DNA of 64,000 nucleotides from NCBI RefSeq assembly GCF_041429775.1, contig NZ_CP163421.1, positions 1,761,001 to 1,825,000 on the forward strand. The letters are read 5' to 3'. The stretch's first letter is position 1, and each line of letters begins with the position of its first letter. The DNA comes from Glycocaulis abyssi. Its GTDB lineage: Bacteria > Pseudomonadota > Alphaproteobacteria > Caulobacterales > Maricaulaceae. A program made the position numbers and the translations under genes. Below, one piece after another: positions 44,231-52,985 of this stretch. Below the pieces are notes generated by a model. That model saw only the letters and a program-made list of their open reading frames with translations. It searched no databases and was not told the origin of the DNA.

Positions 44231-45373
44231 ATGGCGAGCAAATATACAGCAATCGACTTGTTTTGCGGCGCGGGCGGCCTTTCGGAAGGGCTTCGCCAAG
44301 CGGGCTTCCATGTTCTCGCAGGCAACGACTACGATGCCGCCGCCGGGGCGACCTTTGCCCATACCCACCGCGAGGCCAAATTTCTTCCGGGTGCGATTCA
44401 GGACATTGATGCGGAAGACTTTCTTCAAGCTGCAGGCTTGAGACGGGGTGAACTCGATTGCCTCGTAGGCGGTCCACCTTGCCAAGCGTTCAGCGTTTAC
44501 AACCACCAGCGCGGCATGCATGACGAACGGAGCCAGCTTTTTCACGAGTATCTGAGGCTCGTAGAGGGCCTTCATCCACGCTGGGTGGTCATGGAAAATG
44601 TCACAGGCATTCTGTCGGCCGGCAATGGCGCAGCCGTCGAGGCGATCACCGACGGCTTGAGGAAGCTTGGCTACAGCAATGTTCAACACCGGACCCTCAA
44701 GGCTGAAGAGTATGGCGTTCCACAAGAGCGCCGCAGGGTGGTGTTTATCGGAAATCGCGTAGGCGCACCGATCGTTTGGCCTGAGCCGACGCACGGGCCG
44801 GGCAGGCTGCCGTTTAACACGATCAAGGATGCAATTGGTGATCTGCCGTTACTCGAGAACGGCGAAGATCGAGGTGTGACGAACTACGCTGCAGAGCCAT
44901 GCAGCTACTTTCAGTATCTAGTGCGCGATGGATCGAATGCGGTTCTCAACCACGCGGCACCGCGCTTGTCGTCCATCAATATCGAACGGATGCGCCATAT
45001 TCCGCCGGGCGGCAGCTGGCGCGACATTCCATTCGAGCTTTTGCCGAACGGAATGAAAAAGGCTCGCCGTTGCGACCACACCAAGCGGTACGGGCGAATG
45101 AAGTGGGATGGTCTCTCCTGCACCGTGCTCACCAAGTGTGACGTGCATTGGGGTGCTTACATCCACCCAGAGCAAAACCGTTCGATTAGTGTTCGAGAAG
45201 CGGCTCGGCTGCAGTCATTTCCTGATTGGTTCGAGTTCTTGGGTTCAAAAACCGAACAATATGTCCAGGTGGGCAACGCGGTTCCGCCCCTACTGGGCCG
45301 CTGCATAGGCGAGGCGATTTTGAAAGCAGACACTTATCACAAGGCCGCTGCCACGCTCGTTGCTGCTGAATAA
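44231..45373 (+). CDS. C5-cytosine DNA methyltransferase of a type II R-M system
   Basis: The 380-residue enzyme methylates cytosine at C5. Conserved motifs are in order: I AIDLFCGAGGLSEGL, IV GGPPCQAFS with the catalytic Cys, VI MENVTG, VIII EEYGVPQERRRVVFIG, and X QYVQVGNAVPP near the C-terminus. The target recognition region lies between VIII and X (about residues 180-320) and does not reveal the site. The TAA stop overlaps the ATG of the endonuclease gene (TAATG), so both are co-translated, with the protecting enzyme made first. The operon is flanked by palindromic repeats and has a lower GC content than its surroundings. Confidence 0.93.
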   Translation: MASKYTAIDLFCGAGGLSEGLRQAGFHVLAGNDYDAAAGATFAHTHREAKFLPGAIQDIDAEDFLQAAGLRRGELDCLVGGPPCQAFSVYNHQRGMHDERSQLFHEYLRLVEGLHPRWVVMENVTGILSAGNGAAVEAITDGLRKLGYSNVQHRTLKAEEYGVPQERRRVVFIGNRVGAPIVWPEPTHGPGRLPFNTIKDAIGDLPLLENGEDRGVTNYAAEPCSYFQYLVRDGSNAVLNHAAPRLSSINIERMRHIPPGGSWRDIPFELLPNGMKKARRCDHTKRYGRMKWDGLSCTVLTKCDVHWGAYIHPEQNRSISVREAARLQSFPDWFEFLGSKTEQYVQVGNAVPPLLGRCIGEAILKADTYHKAAATLVAAE

Positions 45374-46200
45374 TGCTGATATCAGAAATATTTGGCTTCG
45401 GCGTTGACAACCAGAGCCCCGAAGCCCGCTCTTCACGCAGCCAGAAGCGTTGCCCGTTCAGAAGCACCGCCTGCACAAAAGCCAGCAAGTCTGATCCGAT
45501 CGGCATTTGCTCTCTATCTGACGGCAACGAGGCGGCCTCATTGTGCCCTGTACGTTTTCTGGAAGGCGGGAAAGTGTTCCGCGATGCTGCACACATCGCT
45601 TTTGGCGAGGGAGCTGAGATCGCGGTATTTCCGGAAATCCGTATCCTTAAAGTTGTCCAGGAAGGACAAAAGACCCGTAAGATCGGTAAAGTGGACTTTC
45701 TAATAGGCAAAATTGAATCAGATAGAGTTGCAGACTTTGCCGCTATAGAAGTTCAAGCGGTATATTTTTCCGGTGGCGAAACAAGATCGCCAATGAAACA
45801 TTACTTGCAGCACGGCACCTTAGATATCGCAAACTCGGACAGGCGCCCCGACTTCCGGTTGTCGGCACAAAAAAGACTGGCACCTCAGCTTCAGCTAAAA
45901 GTTCCTGTTTTCCGTCGCTGGGGAAAGAAATTTTTTGTGGTTGTGGATAGCCACTTTTTCGCCAGTCTGCCGTCTTTCAAATCGACGACCGCAAGCAACA
46001 GCGAGGTCACTTGGTTGAGCTATCCGATTGCGAAGTCAGGTGATGATTACACTCTAGGCGCGGCCAACGTCGTTTATTCCGAGTGGGACGAAATTCAGAC
46101 ATCGCTCAGAGAAGGCACTCCACCGGAGCCGGCTGATATAATTCTGGAACTTCAGACCAAGCTGGATTCAAAGAAGCCGCCGCTTCGTATCAAATCCTAG
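45373..46200 (+). CDS. NotI-like type II restriction endonuclease
   Basis: The 275-residue protein resembles the NotI family. Four N-terminal cysteines (KRCPFRSTACTKASKSDP, IGICSLSDGNEAASLCPVRF) match the Cys4 iron site known from NotI. The catalytic pattern is KVDFLIG followed 18 residues later by AIEVQAVY, i.e. D...E-x-Q, as in NotI where glutamine replaces the usual lysine of PD-(D/E)XK. It starts inside the methyltransferase stop codon. Codon and base use (AT-rich, many AAA/AGC codons) differ from neighbouring genes, which supports horizontal transfer. NotI cuts GCGGCCGC, but related enzymes may prefer other GC-rich sites; the specificity here is not known. Confidence 0.82.
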   Translation: MLISEIFGFGVDNQSPEARSSRSQKRCPFRSTACTKASKSDPIGICSLSDGNEAASLCPVRFLEGGKVFRDAAHIAFGEGAEIAVFPEIRILKVVQEGQKTRKIGKVDFLIGKIESDRVADFAAIEVQAVYFSGGETRSPMKHYLQHGTLDIANSDRRPDFRLSAQKRLAPQLQLKVPVFRRWGKKFFVVVDSHFFASLPSFKSTTASNSEVTWLSYPIAKSGDDYTLGAANVVYSEWDEIQTSLREGTPPEPADIILELQTKLDSKKPPLRIKS

Positions 46201-46265
46201 TTGCAGTCCGGTGTGGCAATGCGCACAGCCATCGACGTCGCCATCACGTTCCGCCTCCGCCCCTT

Positions 46266-46363
46266 CGCCATTCCGGGCGAGCCATCGGCGAGACCCGGAA
46301 TCCAGCCATTCCCAGAAAACACACTGGATTCCAGACAAGCGCTTCGCGCTTTCTGGAATGACG
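46266..46363. repeat. intergenic palindromic repeat, family 3
   Basis: CGCCATTCCGGGCGAGC at the left and GCGCTTTCTGGAATGACG at the right with an AAGCGCTTCGCGCTT hairpin. It follows the endonuclease stop by 66 bases and is followed after 16 bases by a family 2 half copy. Confidence 0.7.
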
Positions 46364-46378
46364 AGGGAGGCGGCTGGA

Positions 46379-46413
46379 AAACGGACCCCGGCTCAGAGGC
46401 TGGGGACCCGGTG
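46379..46413. repeat. half copy of family 2 palindrome
   Basis: ACGGACCCCGGCTCAGAG and GCTGGGGACCCGG form one hairpin. As at 4078, 26518 and 28098, a family 3 repeat stands immediately before it. Confidence 0.5.
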
Positions 46414-46726
46414 GGTTTGCCTTCCCAAATACCCTGCCAGATTGCGCATATCCTACCCCAACCCGCCCTGCAGGGGGATAACTCCACTCCTTACCCCCCC
46501 AATTCCCACGAATAGGGGGATAGATGCCGCCGGCGGGCATCTGTCCTCCTTGTTGCGCTTTGGCAACACGGTGGAATCGGGGCCTTCGAACCGTGGAATC
46601 GGGGGGTGTGCACCCCTCATTTCGGGGCTGAAAACCCCTTAAAACGGGGATAGACGCCCTGCCCGCCCTCGCCAAGCGTCAAAAGGGGTGTTATCCGCCC
46701 CCCTATCCCCCATGGACAGGTGTGTC
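46414..46726. other. hairpin-rich gap between endonuclease and marC
   Basis: No gene is seen in these 313 bases. They contain the hairpin GATGCCGCCGGCGGGCATC near 46525, the direct repeat GTGGAATCGGGG at 46571-46582 and 46593-46604 (22 bases apart, each with a GANTC site), the palindrome GGGGTGTGCACCCC at 46605-46618, and C-rich runs. Part may be the marC promoter. Confidence 0.4.
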
Positions 46727-47371
46727 ATGCCCGCTATCGATCTTGCCCTTCTCTCTGCCGCCTTCGTCACGTTTTTCGTGGTGATCGACCCTATCGGCGT
46801 AATGCCGATCTTTGCGGGGCTCACTCAAGGCACCAGCGCGGCCCACCGGCGCAACATGGCCATCAAGTCGGTGGCCATCGCCACCATCGTCCTTTTGGGC
46901 TTTGCCTATGGCGGGGAATGGCTGCTCTCGGCGCTGGGGGTGAGCCTTGATGCCTTCCGCGCGGCGGGCGGCGTGCTGCTCTTCCTGGTGGCGCTCGACA
47001 TGATCTTTGAAAAGCGCACCGAACGGCGCGAGGACCGGGCCGGAAAACTGCATCACGAGGGCGAGCACGCGCCGGAGGATATCTCCGTTTTCCCCATGGC
47101 TATCCCCATGCTGGCGGGGCCGGGCGCGATTGCCTCCATCATGCTCTACATGTCCGGCTCTGGCGGGGACTGGGCCACACAAGGCGTCATTCTGGCGGCG
47201 ATGGCGGCCAATCTCATCGTGTGTCTGGTGCTGTTTCTTGCCGCCGGTCCGCTCATGCGCGTGATGGGGGATACAGTCGCCGCGATGATTACACGTATCC
47301 TCGGGGTGATCCTGGCCGCACTGGCCGCCCAGTTCATCTTTGACGGGATCGCAGGCGCCTTGCTGGGCTAG
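46727..47371 (+). CDS. MarC family integral membrane protein
   Basis: The 214-residue protein has six hydrophobic segments and MarC/UPF0056 signatures: FFVVIDPIGVMPIFAGLT, HRRNMAIKSVAIATIVLLGF and MAIPMLAGPGAIASIMLYMSG. The ATG at 46727 (AGG upstream) is chosen over in-frame ATGs at 46688 and 46712. Despite the name, a role in multidrug resistance has not held up in E. coli, and the transported compound, if any, is unknown. Stands alone. Confidence 0.92.
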   Translation: MPAIDLALLSAAFVTFFVVIDPIGVMPIFAGLTQGTSAAHRRNMAIKSVAIATIVLLGFAYGGEWLLSALGVSLDAFRAAGGVLLFLVALDMIFEKRTERREDRAGKLHHEGEHAPEDISVFPMAIPMLAGPGAIASIMLYMSGSGGDWATQGVILAAMAANLIVCLVLFLAAGPLMRVMGDTVAAMITRILGVILAALAAQFIFDGIAGALLG

Positions 47372-47465
47372 GGTTTATGGTCAATGCGCCGTAAACGCTG
47401 CGCTCACTGAAATTTAGCCGGTTTCTGCCATTATCCTGCCTTCAGGGTGCGGGAGAAAATGCGCC

Positions 47466-47645
47466 ATGACACGGTTTCGCATCAGCTTGTGGATTGCCTT
47501 TGCCGGCGTGCTGGCTCTGGGCCTGACGGCCGGAGGTTTCAGCCTCGCCAGCGGTATGGTGGATCAGGCGATAGCCTTTACCTGGCCGAGCGCGGGCGCG
47601 GCGCTGGCCATCGCCCTTTTGATCCCCGGCGTCCGGCGCGAGTAG
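47466..47645 (+). CDS. 59-residue membrane protein
   Basis: A short frame from 47466 encodes a protein with two hydrophobic helices (LWIAFAGVLALGLTAGGFSL and WPSAGAALAIALLIPG) and a basic ending VRRE. GGGAG lies about 13 bases upstream. It starts about 95 bases after marC and ends 25 bases before the convergent GNAT-nitrilase gene. No relative is recognised; the composition and coding-like third positions suggest it is real, but it could be missed by standard gene callers. Confidence 0.5.
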   Translation: MTRFRISLWIAFAGVLALGLTAGGFSLASGMVDQAIAFTWPSAGAALAIALLIPGVRRE

Positions 47646-47669
47646 AAAACGGCCTTTATTTGCAGTGGC

Positions 47670-49229
47670 TTAGTTGCGCCCTGCTCCCGGCCCGTCATTC
47701 CATACAATGCGGTATAGATCAAAGCGCCGGTCGCGCAAATTGCGCACCGTGCCGGAGCGGCGTGCTTCGGCCAGATCATCGAGGCGCAGATCGGCGACGG
47801 CGATTGTCTCAACATTTTCAGATGTTTCTGCCGCGATACCATCACGCGCAAACGGGAAGTCGCACGGCGTCAGAATGGCGCTCTGGGCGTAGTTCACATC
47901 CATGTTTTCAACGTCCGGCAGATTGCCGACATTGCCTGCTGTGACTACGTAAAACTGGTTCTCGATGGCGCGCGCCTGCGCGCAATATCGCACCCGCAAA
48001 TGGCCGGTACGGTTGTCGGTGGCGTAAGGCACGAAGAGGATGCGCGCGCCCTCATCGGCCAGGCGGCGGGCCAGCTCTGGAAATTCGCTGTCATAACAGA
48101 TGAGTACGCCAATCGGGCCGCAGTCTGTCGGGATGGCGTGAACGAAGTCGCCGCCCTTGATATTCCACCAGAAGCGCTCGTTCGGCGTCGGGTGGATCTT
48201 TTCCTGCGCGTGCACCGAGCCATCGCGCAGGAAGACATAGGCCACGTTCTGGATCTCGCCGTCATCGGTCTCGGTGGGGTGAGAACCGCCAACGATATTA
48301 ATGTTGTAGCGCACTGCCAGCTGGCTCATAAATTCAAGGAAGCGCGGCGTGTGGCGCGACAGGGCGGCGATGGATTCCTGCGGCGAGAGGCGCCGCTTTT
48401 CGAGCGATAGCAGCGCCACGGTGAACATTTCGGGGAAGACGCAGAAATCGGCCCGGTAGTCGGAACAGACATCGACGAAATATTCCACATTACGCTCGAA
48501 CTCGCGCGCGCTTTCCACCGCGCGGGCCATGAACTGGACGGCGGCCACGCGCACGGTCTGCGGGTCGGGACGCCTGCCTGCGCTGGGCATTTCGACGAAT
48601 TTGGGATTGCGCCAGACCATCAGCGAGGCATGGCCAAGGGAGTCGGTGTCTTCGGGGTAGTAGTTCTTCAGAACGCCGACCGGCTCAAAGCCCATACGCA
48701 TCTGGAAGTTGGAGACAGAATCCTTCACCTCGCGCGCCTCGATGGCGGCGAGATATTCTTCCGGTGTGGGATAGGCTTTGCGGCGGCGGCGATAGCCGGG
48801 CAGGCGCCCGCCAAAGACAACGCCTTTCAGACCCCATGCCTGGCAGAGCTGTTTTCTGGCATTGTAAAGCCGCTGGCCGATGCGCAGGCGGCGGCGTGTC
48901 GGATCGACCGCCACCTCCATGCCGTAAAGCCACTCGCCGTCCTCGTCATGGCGCGCCGCATAGCCATTGCCGGTGATTTCCGCCCAGGTGTGCGGGCTCA
49001 TCGCCAGCGCTTCGCTGATGATGAAGGTCGCGCACCAGCCGACCACATCGCCTTCATATTCCACGAGAAACTGGCCTTCGGGGAAAGCCTGTATCTGACC
49101 GCGTATCATGCCGGGCAGGTCTGGCGGCAGGTTGGGATAGGCCCGGTCCTGCAGCGCCAGAATCTCCGGCACATCGGCCAGCGTGGCATTGCGTACGGTC
49201 AGGGTCGCGCTCTGGCGTTGTTCGGTCAT
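47670..49229 (-). CDS. GNAT acetyltransferase fused to nitrilase-family hydrolase
   Basis: This 519-residue protein joins two enzymes. Residues 1 to about 210 are a GNAT domain (LTVRNATLADVPEILALQDR, VEVAVDPTRRRLRIGQRLYNARKQL). From about 225 to the end is a carbon-nitrogen hydrolase with the triad glutamate in CVFPEMFTVAL, lysine in AQEKIHPTPNERF and cysteine in GVLICYDSEFPELAR. The same fusion is known from other bacteria but without an established substrate. Its ATG overlaps the aguB stop (ATGA), so it is the last gene of the agmatine operon; acetylation and hydrolysis of polyamines or their amides is a reasonable inference. Confidence 0.92.
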   Translation of the reverse strand: MTEQRQSATLTVRNATLADVPEILALQDRAYPNLPPDLPGMIRGQIQAFPEGQFLVEYEGDVVGWCATFIISEALAMSPHTWAEITGNGYAARHDEDGEWLYGMEVAVDPTRRRLRIGQRLYNARKQLCQAWGLKGVVFGGRLPGYRRRRKAYPTPEEYLAAIEAREVKDSVSNFQMRMGFEPVGVLKNYYPEDTDSLGHASLMVWRNPKFVEMPSAGRRPDPQTVRVAAVQFMARAVESAREFERNVEYFVDVCSDYRADFCVFPEMFTVALLSLEKRRLSPQESIAALSRHTPRFLEFMSQLAVRYNINIVGGSHPTETDDGEIQNVAYVFLRDGSVHAQEKIHPTPNERFWWNIKGGDFVHAIPTDCGPIGVLICYDSEFPELARRLADEGARILFVPYATDNRTGHLRVRYCAQARAIENQFYVVTAGNVGNLPDVENMDVNYAQSAILTPCDFPFARDGIAAETSENVETIAVADLRLDDLAEARRSGTVRNLRDRRFDLYRIVWNDGPGAGRN

Positions 49230-50074
49230 GTAAAATGGGGTCCGTATAGATCGGTGCGCCGGTCCCGGAAAAAGCCCCAGGCGGCGCGGTGACGGTCAAG
49301 AAAGGCACGGTCGAAACGCGCAACCGCCACGCCTTGTTCCGCCCGGTCCAGTTCGGACACCACTTCGCCGGTATGATCGCAGATGAAGCTCGTGCCGTAG
49401 AAGAGCTGGCCGTTCTCGTCGCCCACCCGGTTGGCTGCGCCGATGGGTATGACATTGGAGACGGCATGACCCTGCATGGCCCGGCGCCAGCGCGCCGCCG
49501 TGTCCAGGCCCGCATCATGGGGTTCAGAGCCGATGGCCGTGGGGTAGAGCAAGACTTCAGCGCCCATCAGCGCCATGGCGCGCGCGGTTTCGGGGAACCA
49601 CTGGTCCCAGCAAATGCCGACGCCGACGCGGCCGTGGCGCGTGTCCCACACCTTGAAGCCGGTATCGCCGGGGCGGAAATAATACTTCTCCTGATAGCCG
49701 GGACCGTCAGGAATATGGCTCTTGCGATAGGTACCCAGCGCCTTGCCGTCCGCATCCAGCATGACCATGGAATTATAGTAGCGCGGACCGTCGCGCTCGA
49801 AGATGGAGACAGGGATCACGACGCCGAGTTCCGCGGCGAGCGGCTGCAGCGCGGTCACGCACGGATGCTCCAGCGCCGGGTAGGCGGTGGCAAACCAGTG
49901 CTCTTCCTGGCTGGTGCAGAAATACGGGCCCTGAAACAGCTCCGGCGGCAGGATCACTTGCGCGCCCTTGCCCGCCGCTTCGCGCACGAGGCCCTTCACC
50001 GTTTCGATATTGGCGTGCATGTCCGCGCCGAACGCGCCTTGCAGCACGCCCAGCGTAATCGTCTCGTTGGTCAA
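49226..50074 (-). CDS. aguB: N-carbamoylputrescine amidase
   Basis: AguB hydrolyses N-carbamoylputrescine to putrescine, CO2 and ammonia, completing the agmatine route begun by AguA. The 282-residue nitrilase-family protein has the triad in PPELFQGPYFC (Glu), GTYRKSHIPDGPGYQEKYYF (Lys) and VGVGICWDQWFPETARAM (Cys), and the AguB-typical KYYFRPGDTGFKVWDT. It begins with TTG at 50074, with GAGG eight bases upstream inside the end of the serine hydrolase gene. Confidence 0.94.
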   Translation of the reverse strand: MTNETITLGVLQGAFGADMHANIETVKGLVREAAGKGAQVILPPELFQGPYFCTSQEEHWFATAYPALEHPCVTALQPLAAELGVVIPVSIFERDGPRYYNSMVMLDADGKALGTYRKSHIPDGPGYQEKYYFRPGDTGFKVWDTRHGRVGVGICWDQWFPETARAMALMGAEVLLYPTAIGSEPHDAGLDTAARWRRAMQGHAVSNVIPIGAANRVGDENGQLFYGTSFICDHTGEVVSELDRAEQGVAVARFDRAFLDRHRAAWGFFRDRRTDLYGPHFT

Positions 50075-50076
50075 GA

Positions 50077-51810
50077 TCAGTCCTCGTTCAGCTCGTCGAG
50101 CCAGTCACCCGGCCCGTCGCCCGTGCGCAGATCCATTACTGTCGGCCAGAGCCGCCACGGGGCTGCGGCATCGGCATTCCACAGCGCTATGTAGGCAAAT
50201 CCCGTCGCCGGTTCCATGACTATCTGCGCGCCATAGCCAGACAGATAGCCCGAATGGGCAACAAGGGTGCGCTCGCCCCAAGAATAGATGCGCCAGCCGA
50301 GCCCGTAATGGGTTTCCTGCACGCGCCCCGGAAAGCGCCGGTCCAGCCCGCGTGTTTCACGCGGGGTCGCCACGTAAGGGGTGAAGATGCGCTCGCGTAT
50401 GTCCGCCGGGATGCCGCCGGTTTCAGAGATATGGGCCTGCGCCCATGCCATCAGATCTTCCAGCGACACCACGGCCGCGGCCGCAGGCGCAACCGCATCG
50501 TAATTGCTGGCCGGGCTGCCGGGCGTGTCTGCGCGGCGCTGCCAGCCCCGGTGGGGCCGCGCCCAGCTCGCCGCGCGCGTCAGGTCGCGTTCGGCAAATC
50601 CGGCCGTCGTCATGCCATAGCGTTCAAACAGACGGCGGCGCACATTGCGCTCATAGCTGGAGCCGGTGGAACGGCGCACCACTTCCGCCGCGCCGGAAAA
50701 CACAATGTTCTGATAGGTATAGCACTCACCGACCGCGCAGACCGGATCGAGCTGGGCGGTGTCGGTAAGGATGGCGTCAATGGCGCGCCCCTCCTCCAGC
50801 CGGTTGTCATAGGCATTGCGCGGCAGGCCGGTGCGGTGGGAGACCAGATCGAGCACGGTCGGCTGGCGCGAATTATTGACGCGGATGATCTCCGGTGCCG
50901 GATCATCAAGGCGGATACGGCCCTCATGCTCCAGATGGGCCAGCAGCACGCCCGTCATCGTCTTGGTCAGCGAGGCGGCTCGGAACACGGTGCGCGGCGT
51001 TATGGGTTCACCCGAGCCGGCCGCCGTCTCGCCGGAGGTGTAGATGAGGGCCGGGCGGCCCTGCTCGATAATGGCAACGGCCAGCCCCACCACGCGGCGC
51101 GCACTGGCGGCCTGATTGAGGCGTACGATCACGTCGTCAAGATAGGCCAGGTTTGAATAGAGCGAGACGCGCGGCGCGTGCGGATCGCTCATCTGGGCCA
51201 GCGTCTCGGCCTGGTCAACGAGCGTTGGCAGGAGGCGTTCGGGCGCAATCTCCCAGACAAACTCGCCGCCATCGGCCGGCACCGCCACCGGCACCACGCT
51301 GCCCTCGCTGACATAGGCCATGTCGAGCGATTCCGCGATGGCCGCCGCTTCGGCCAGCGCCGCCTCCGGGTCCATGTCCGGAGCGCTGGCGATGAAGGGC
51401 GCCTCCGCCTCCGCGCCCGCTACGGGCGCAATACGATAGATGGTTTCGCTGTCCGCCTCTGGCGTAGCGGTTTCTTCAGCGCCGGTGCGGCTCTCTGGCA
51501 GATAGCGTTCGGGCAGGACGGGCGCGGCGTCCGCATTCGTGCCTGCCATGGCTGCACCCGCGTCAGCGATGGCGTACACCGCCTCACCGCCATCGCTCAT
51601 TTCAGACACGCCTTCAGCCTCGCGGCGCGCTTCGGCAGCGGCAATCAGCGCGTCGGCCTGCTCCATGGTCAGGCTGGCTACCGGGGATGGCGCATCTTCA
51701 GCCGAAGCCAGCGCACTGGCCGTCATCGCACGCAAATACGGCACTGGCGGCGCCGCACTGGATGCGGCCGCCATGGCAAGCGCAGCAAAGGCATAGGCTG
51801 TATAGCGCAT
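50077..51810 (-). CDS. secreted serine hydrolase (beta-lactamase/DD-peptidase fold)
   Basis: The 577-residue protein begins with a signal peptide (AYAFAALAMAAASSAAPP), followed by about 200 alanine/glutamate-rich residues containing three short look-alike units (GGEAVYAIADAG, SETIYRIAPVAG, GGEFVWEIAPE), and then a class C beta-lactamase-type domain with SxxK in RAASLTKTMTG, YxN in YTYQNIVFSG and the HSG box in VAHSGYLSGYGAQ. It should act in the periplasm. It sits between aguA (4-base gap) and aguB (2-base gap), an unexpected place for such an enzyme; it may process an amide or peptide substrate linked to polyamines, or simply be carried along. Confidence 0.9.
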   Translation of the reverse strand: MRYTAYAFAALAMAAASSAAPPVPYLRAMTASALASAEDAPSPVASLTMEQADALIAAAEARREAEGVSEMSDGGEAVYAIADAGAAMAGTNADAAPVLPERYLPESRTGAEETATPEADSETIYRIAPVAGAEAEAPFIASAPDMDPEAALAEAAAIAESLDMAYVSEGSVVPVAVPADGGEFVWEIAPERLLPTLVDQAETLAQMSDPHAPRVSLYSNLAYLDDVIVRLNQAASARRVVGLAVAIIEQGRPALIYTSGETAAGSGEPITPRTVFRAASLTKTMTGVLLAHLEHEGRIRLDDPAPEIIRVNNSRQPTVLDLVSHRTGLPRNAYDNRLEEGRAIDAILTDTAQLDPVCAVGECYTYQNIVFSGAAEVVRRSTGSSYERNVRRRLFERYGMTTAGFAERDLTRAASWARPHRGWQRRADTPGSPASNYDAVAPAAAAVVSLEDLMAWAQAHISETGGIPADIRERIFTPYVATPRETRGLDRRFPGRVQETHYGLGWRIYSWGERTLVAHSGYLSGYGAQIVMEPATGFAYIALWNADAAAPWRLWPTVMDLRTGDGPGDWLDELNED

Positions 51811-51814
51811 GGGA

Positions 51815-52816
51815 TCAGACCCGTGGCTGGTTGCACGTCACACAATGAAAGGACCCGCCGCCTGACAGGATATGCGAAGACGGGCTGGCGGCAAGAGTGT
51901 GCGACGCAAAGTAAGGTTTCAGGATTGCTAACGCCGCATCGGCGTGCGCGTTAAACGACGGAATTACCACCGTTTTCGGCGAAATCACCCAGTTCATGTG
52001 GGAGGCGGCCTTCGGCTCGCCCTCCTCATCCACAACCCGTCCCGGCGAGGGAATGCGCACGATTTCCAGCCTGCGGCCCTTCGCGTCACGCGCATTTTCA
52101 AGCTGGCGTGCGATGGCATCGAAGATTTTCGCATTGGGGTCGTCACCGCCGCTGGCGCTCTGGCAAGCCACGATGCCGGGCGCGATGAAGCGGGCGATAT
52201 TGTCGACATGGCCATCGGTATGGTCGCCGATCAGACCCTCATCGAGCCAGATCACGGCGCTGACCCCCAGCGCCTCTTTCAGCCGGTCTTCCACCTGCGC
52301 TTCGGAAAGCGAAGGATTGCGGTTGGCGTTGAGAAGACACTGGCGCGTGGTGAGAAGTGTGCCCTCGCCGTCAAACTCCAGCGCGCCGCCCTCGCAGACC
52401 AGATCGATCTCCTTGAGCGCGGCACCGGCGCGGGCAGCGACGGCCAGCCCGATCTGCTGGTCGCCATCAAGCTCATACTTGCCGCCCCAGCCATTGAAGC
52501 GAAAGCGAACCGCCTTGAGCTGGCCATTCGAGACGGCAAAGACCGGGCCGGTATCACGCACCCAGACATCGCCATAAGGATTGCGCACAACCTCAACCGT
52601 ATCGCCCAGGCGCGCACGGACATCGCGGGCCGTTTCCTCACTGGCCGCATGCACGGTGACGGCCTGGCCGCCGCGCACCAGATGGCTGACAAAGCTGGCA
52701 AATTCGGCGCGGGCGGGGGCGAGGTTTTCTTCCCACAGATCGCCGTCTGCCGGCCAGCAGGTATGGATCACGCTCTGCGGCGCGGTCTCGTGGGGGATGT
52801 GAAGATGGGCGGTCAT
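51815..52816 (-). CDS. aguA: agmatine deiminase
   Basis: AguA converts agmatine to N-carbamoylputrescine. The start at 52816 gives 333 residues (MTAHLHIPHETAPQSVIHTCWPADGDLWEEN); an ATG at 52876 or GTG-like alternatives are possible because no strong ribosome binding site is visible. Family motifs include VRNPYGDVWVRDTGPVF, EGGALEFDGEGTLLTTRQCLLNANRNP, LIGDHTDGHVDNIARF and the catalytic cysteine in GGGSFHCVTCNQPRV. First gene of the aguA-hydrolase-aguB-GNAT/nitrilase operon. Confidence 0.94.
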   Translation of the reverse strand: MTAHLHIPHETAPQSVIHTCWPADGDLWEENLAPARAEFASFVSHLVRGGQAVTVHAASEETARDVRARLGDTVEVVRNPYGDVWVRDTGPVFAVSNGQLKAVRFRFNGWGGKYELDGDQQIGLAVAARAGAALKEIDLVCEGGALEFDGEGTLLTTRQCLLNANRNPSLSEAQVEDRLKEALGVSAVIWLDEGLIGDHTDGHVDNIARFIAPGIVACQSASGGDDPNAKIFDAIARQLENARDAKGRRLEIVRIPSPGRVVDEEGEPKAASHMNWVISPKTVVIPSFNAHADAALAILKPYFASHTLAASPSSHILSGGGSFHCVTCNQPRV

Positions 52817-52930
52817 CGTGTTGGACGCAGCTTTCAGCAGCAGGGACGGATGGCTTTGCCATACCATGCCCGCCAAGGCGTAGCGATGGGGTTAAGCGGG
52901 ACCGCCAGGCGCCGCGCACACAAAAGAAAA

Positions 52931-52952
52931 GGGCGGCTCAGCCGAGCCGCCC
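52931..52952 (-). terminator. intrinsic terminator of the Oar-like receptor gene
   Basis: GGGCGGCTC (52931-52939) pairs with GAGCCGCCC (52944-52952), and on the minus strand the stem is followed by TTTTCTTTTG. It lies 34 bases past the receptor stop at 52986. Confidence 0.85.
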
Positions 52953-52985
52953 TTCCCTTAGTCTCAGAGCCGTAAAGGCTGGCTA

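Noticed and set aside
50077-51810. Beta-lactamase resistance gene
   Set aside because: The SxxK/YxN/HSG motifs are shared by esterases and DD-peptidases, and the long N-terminal region and the operon context do not suggest antibiotic resistance.
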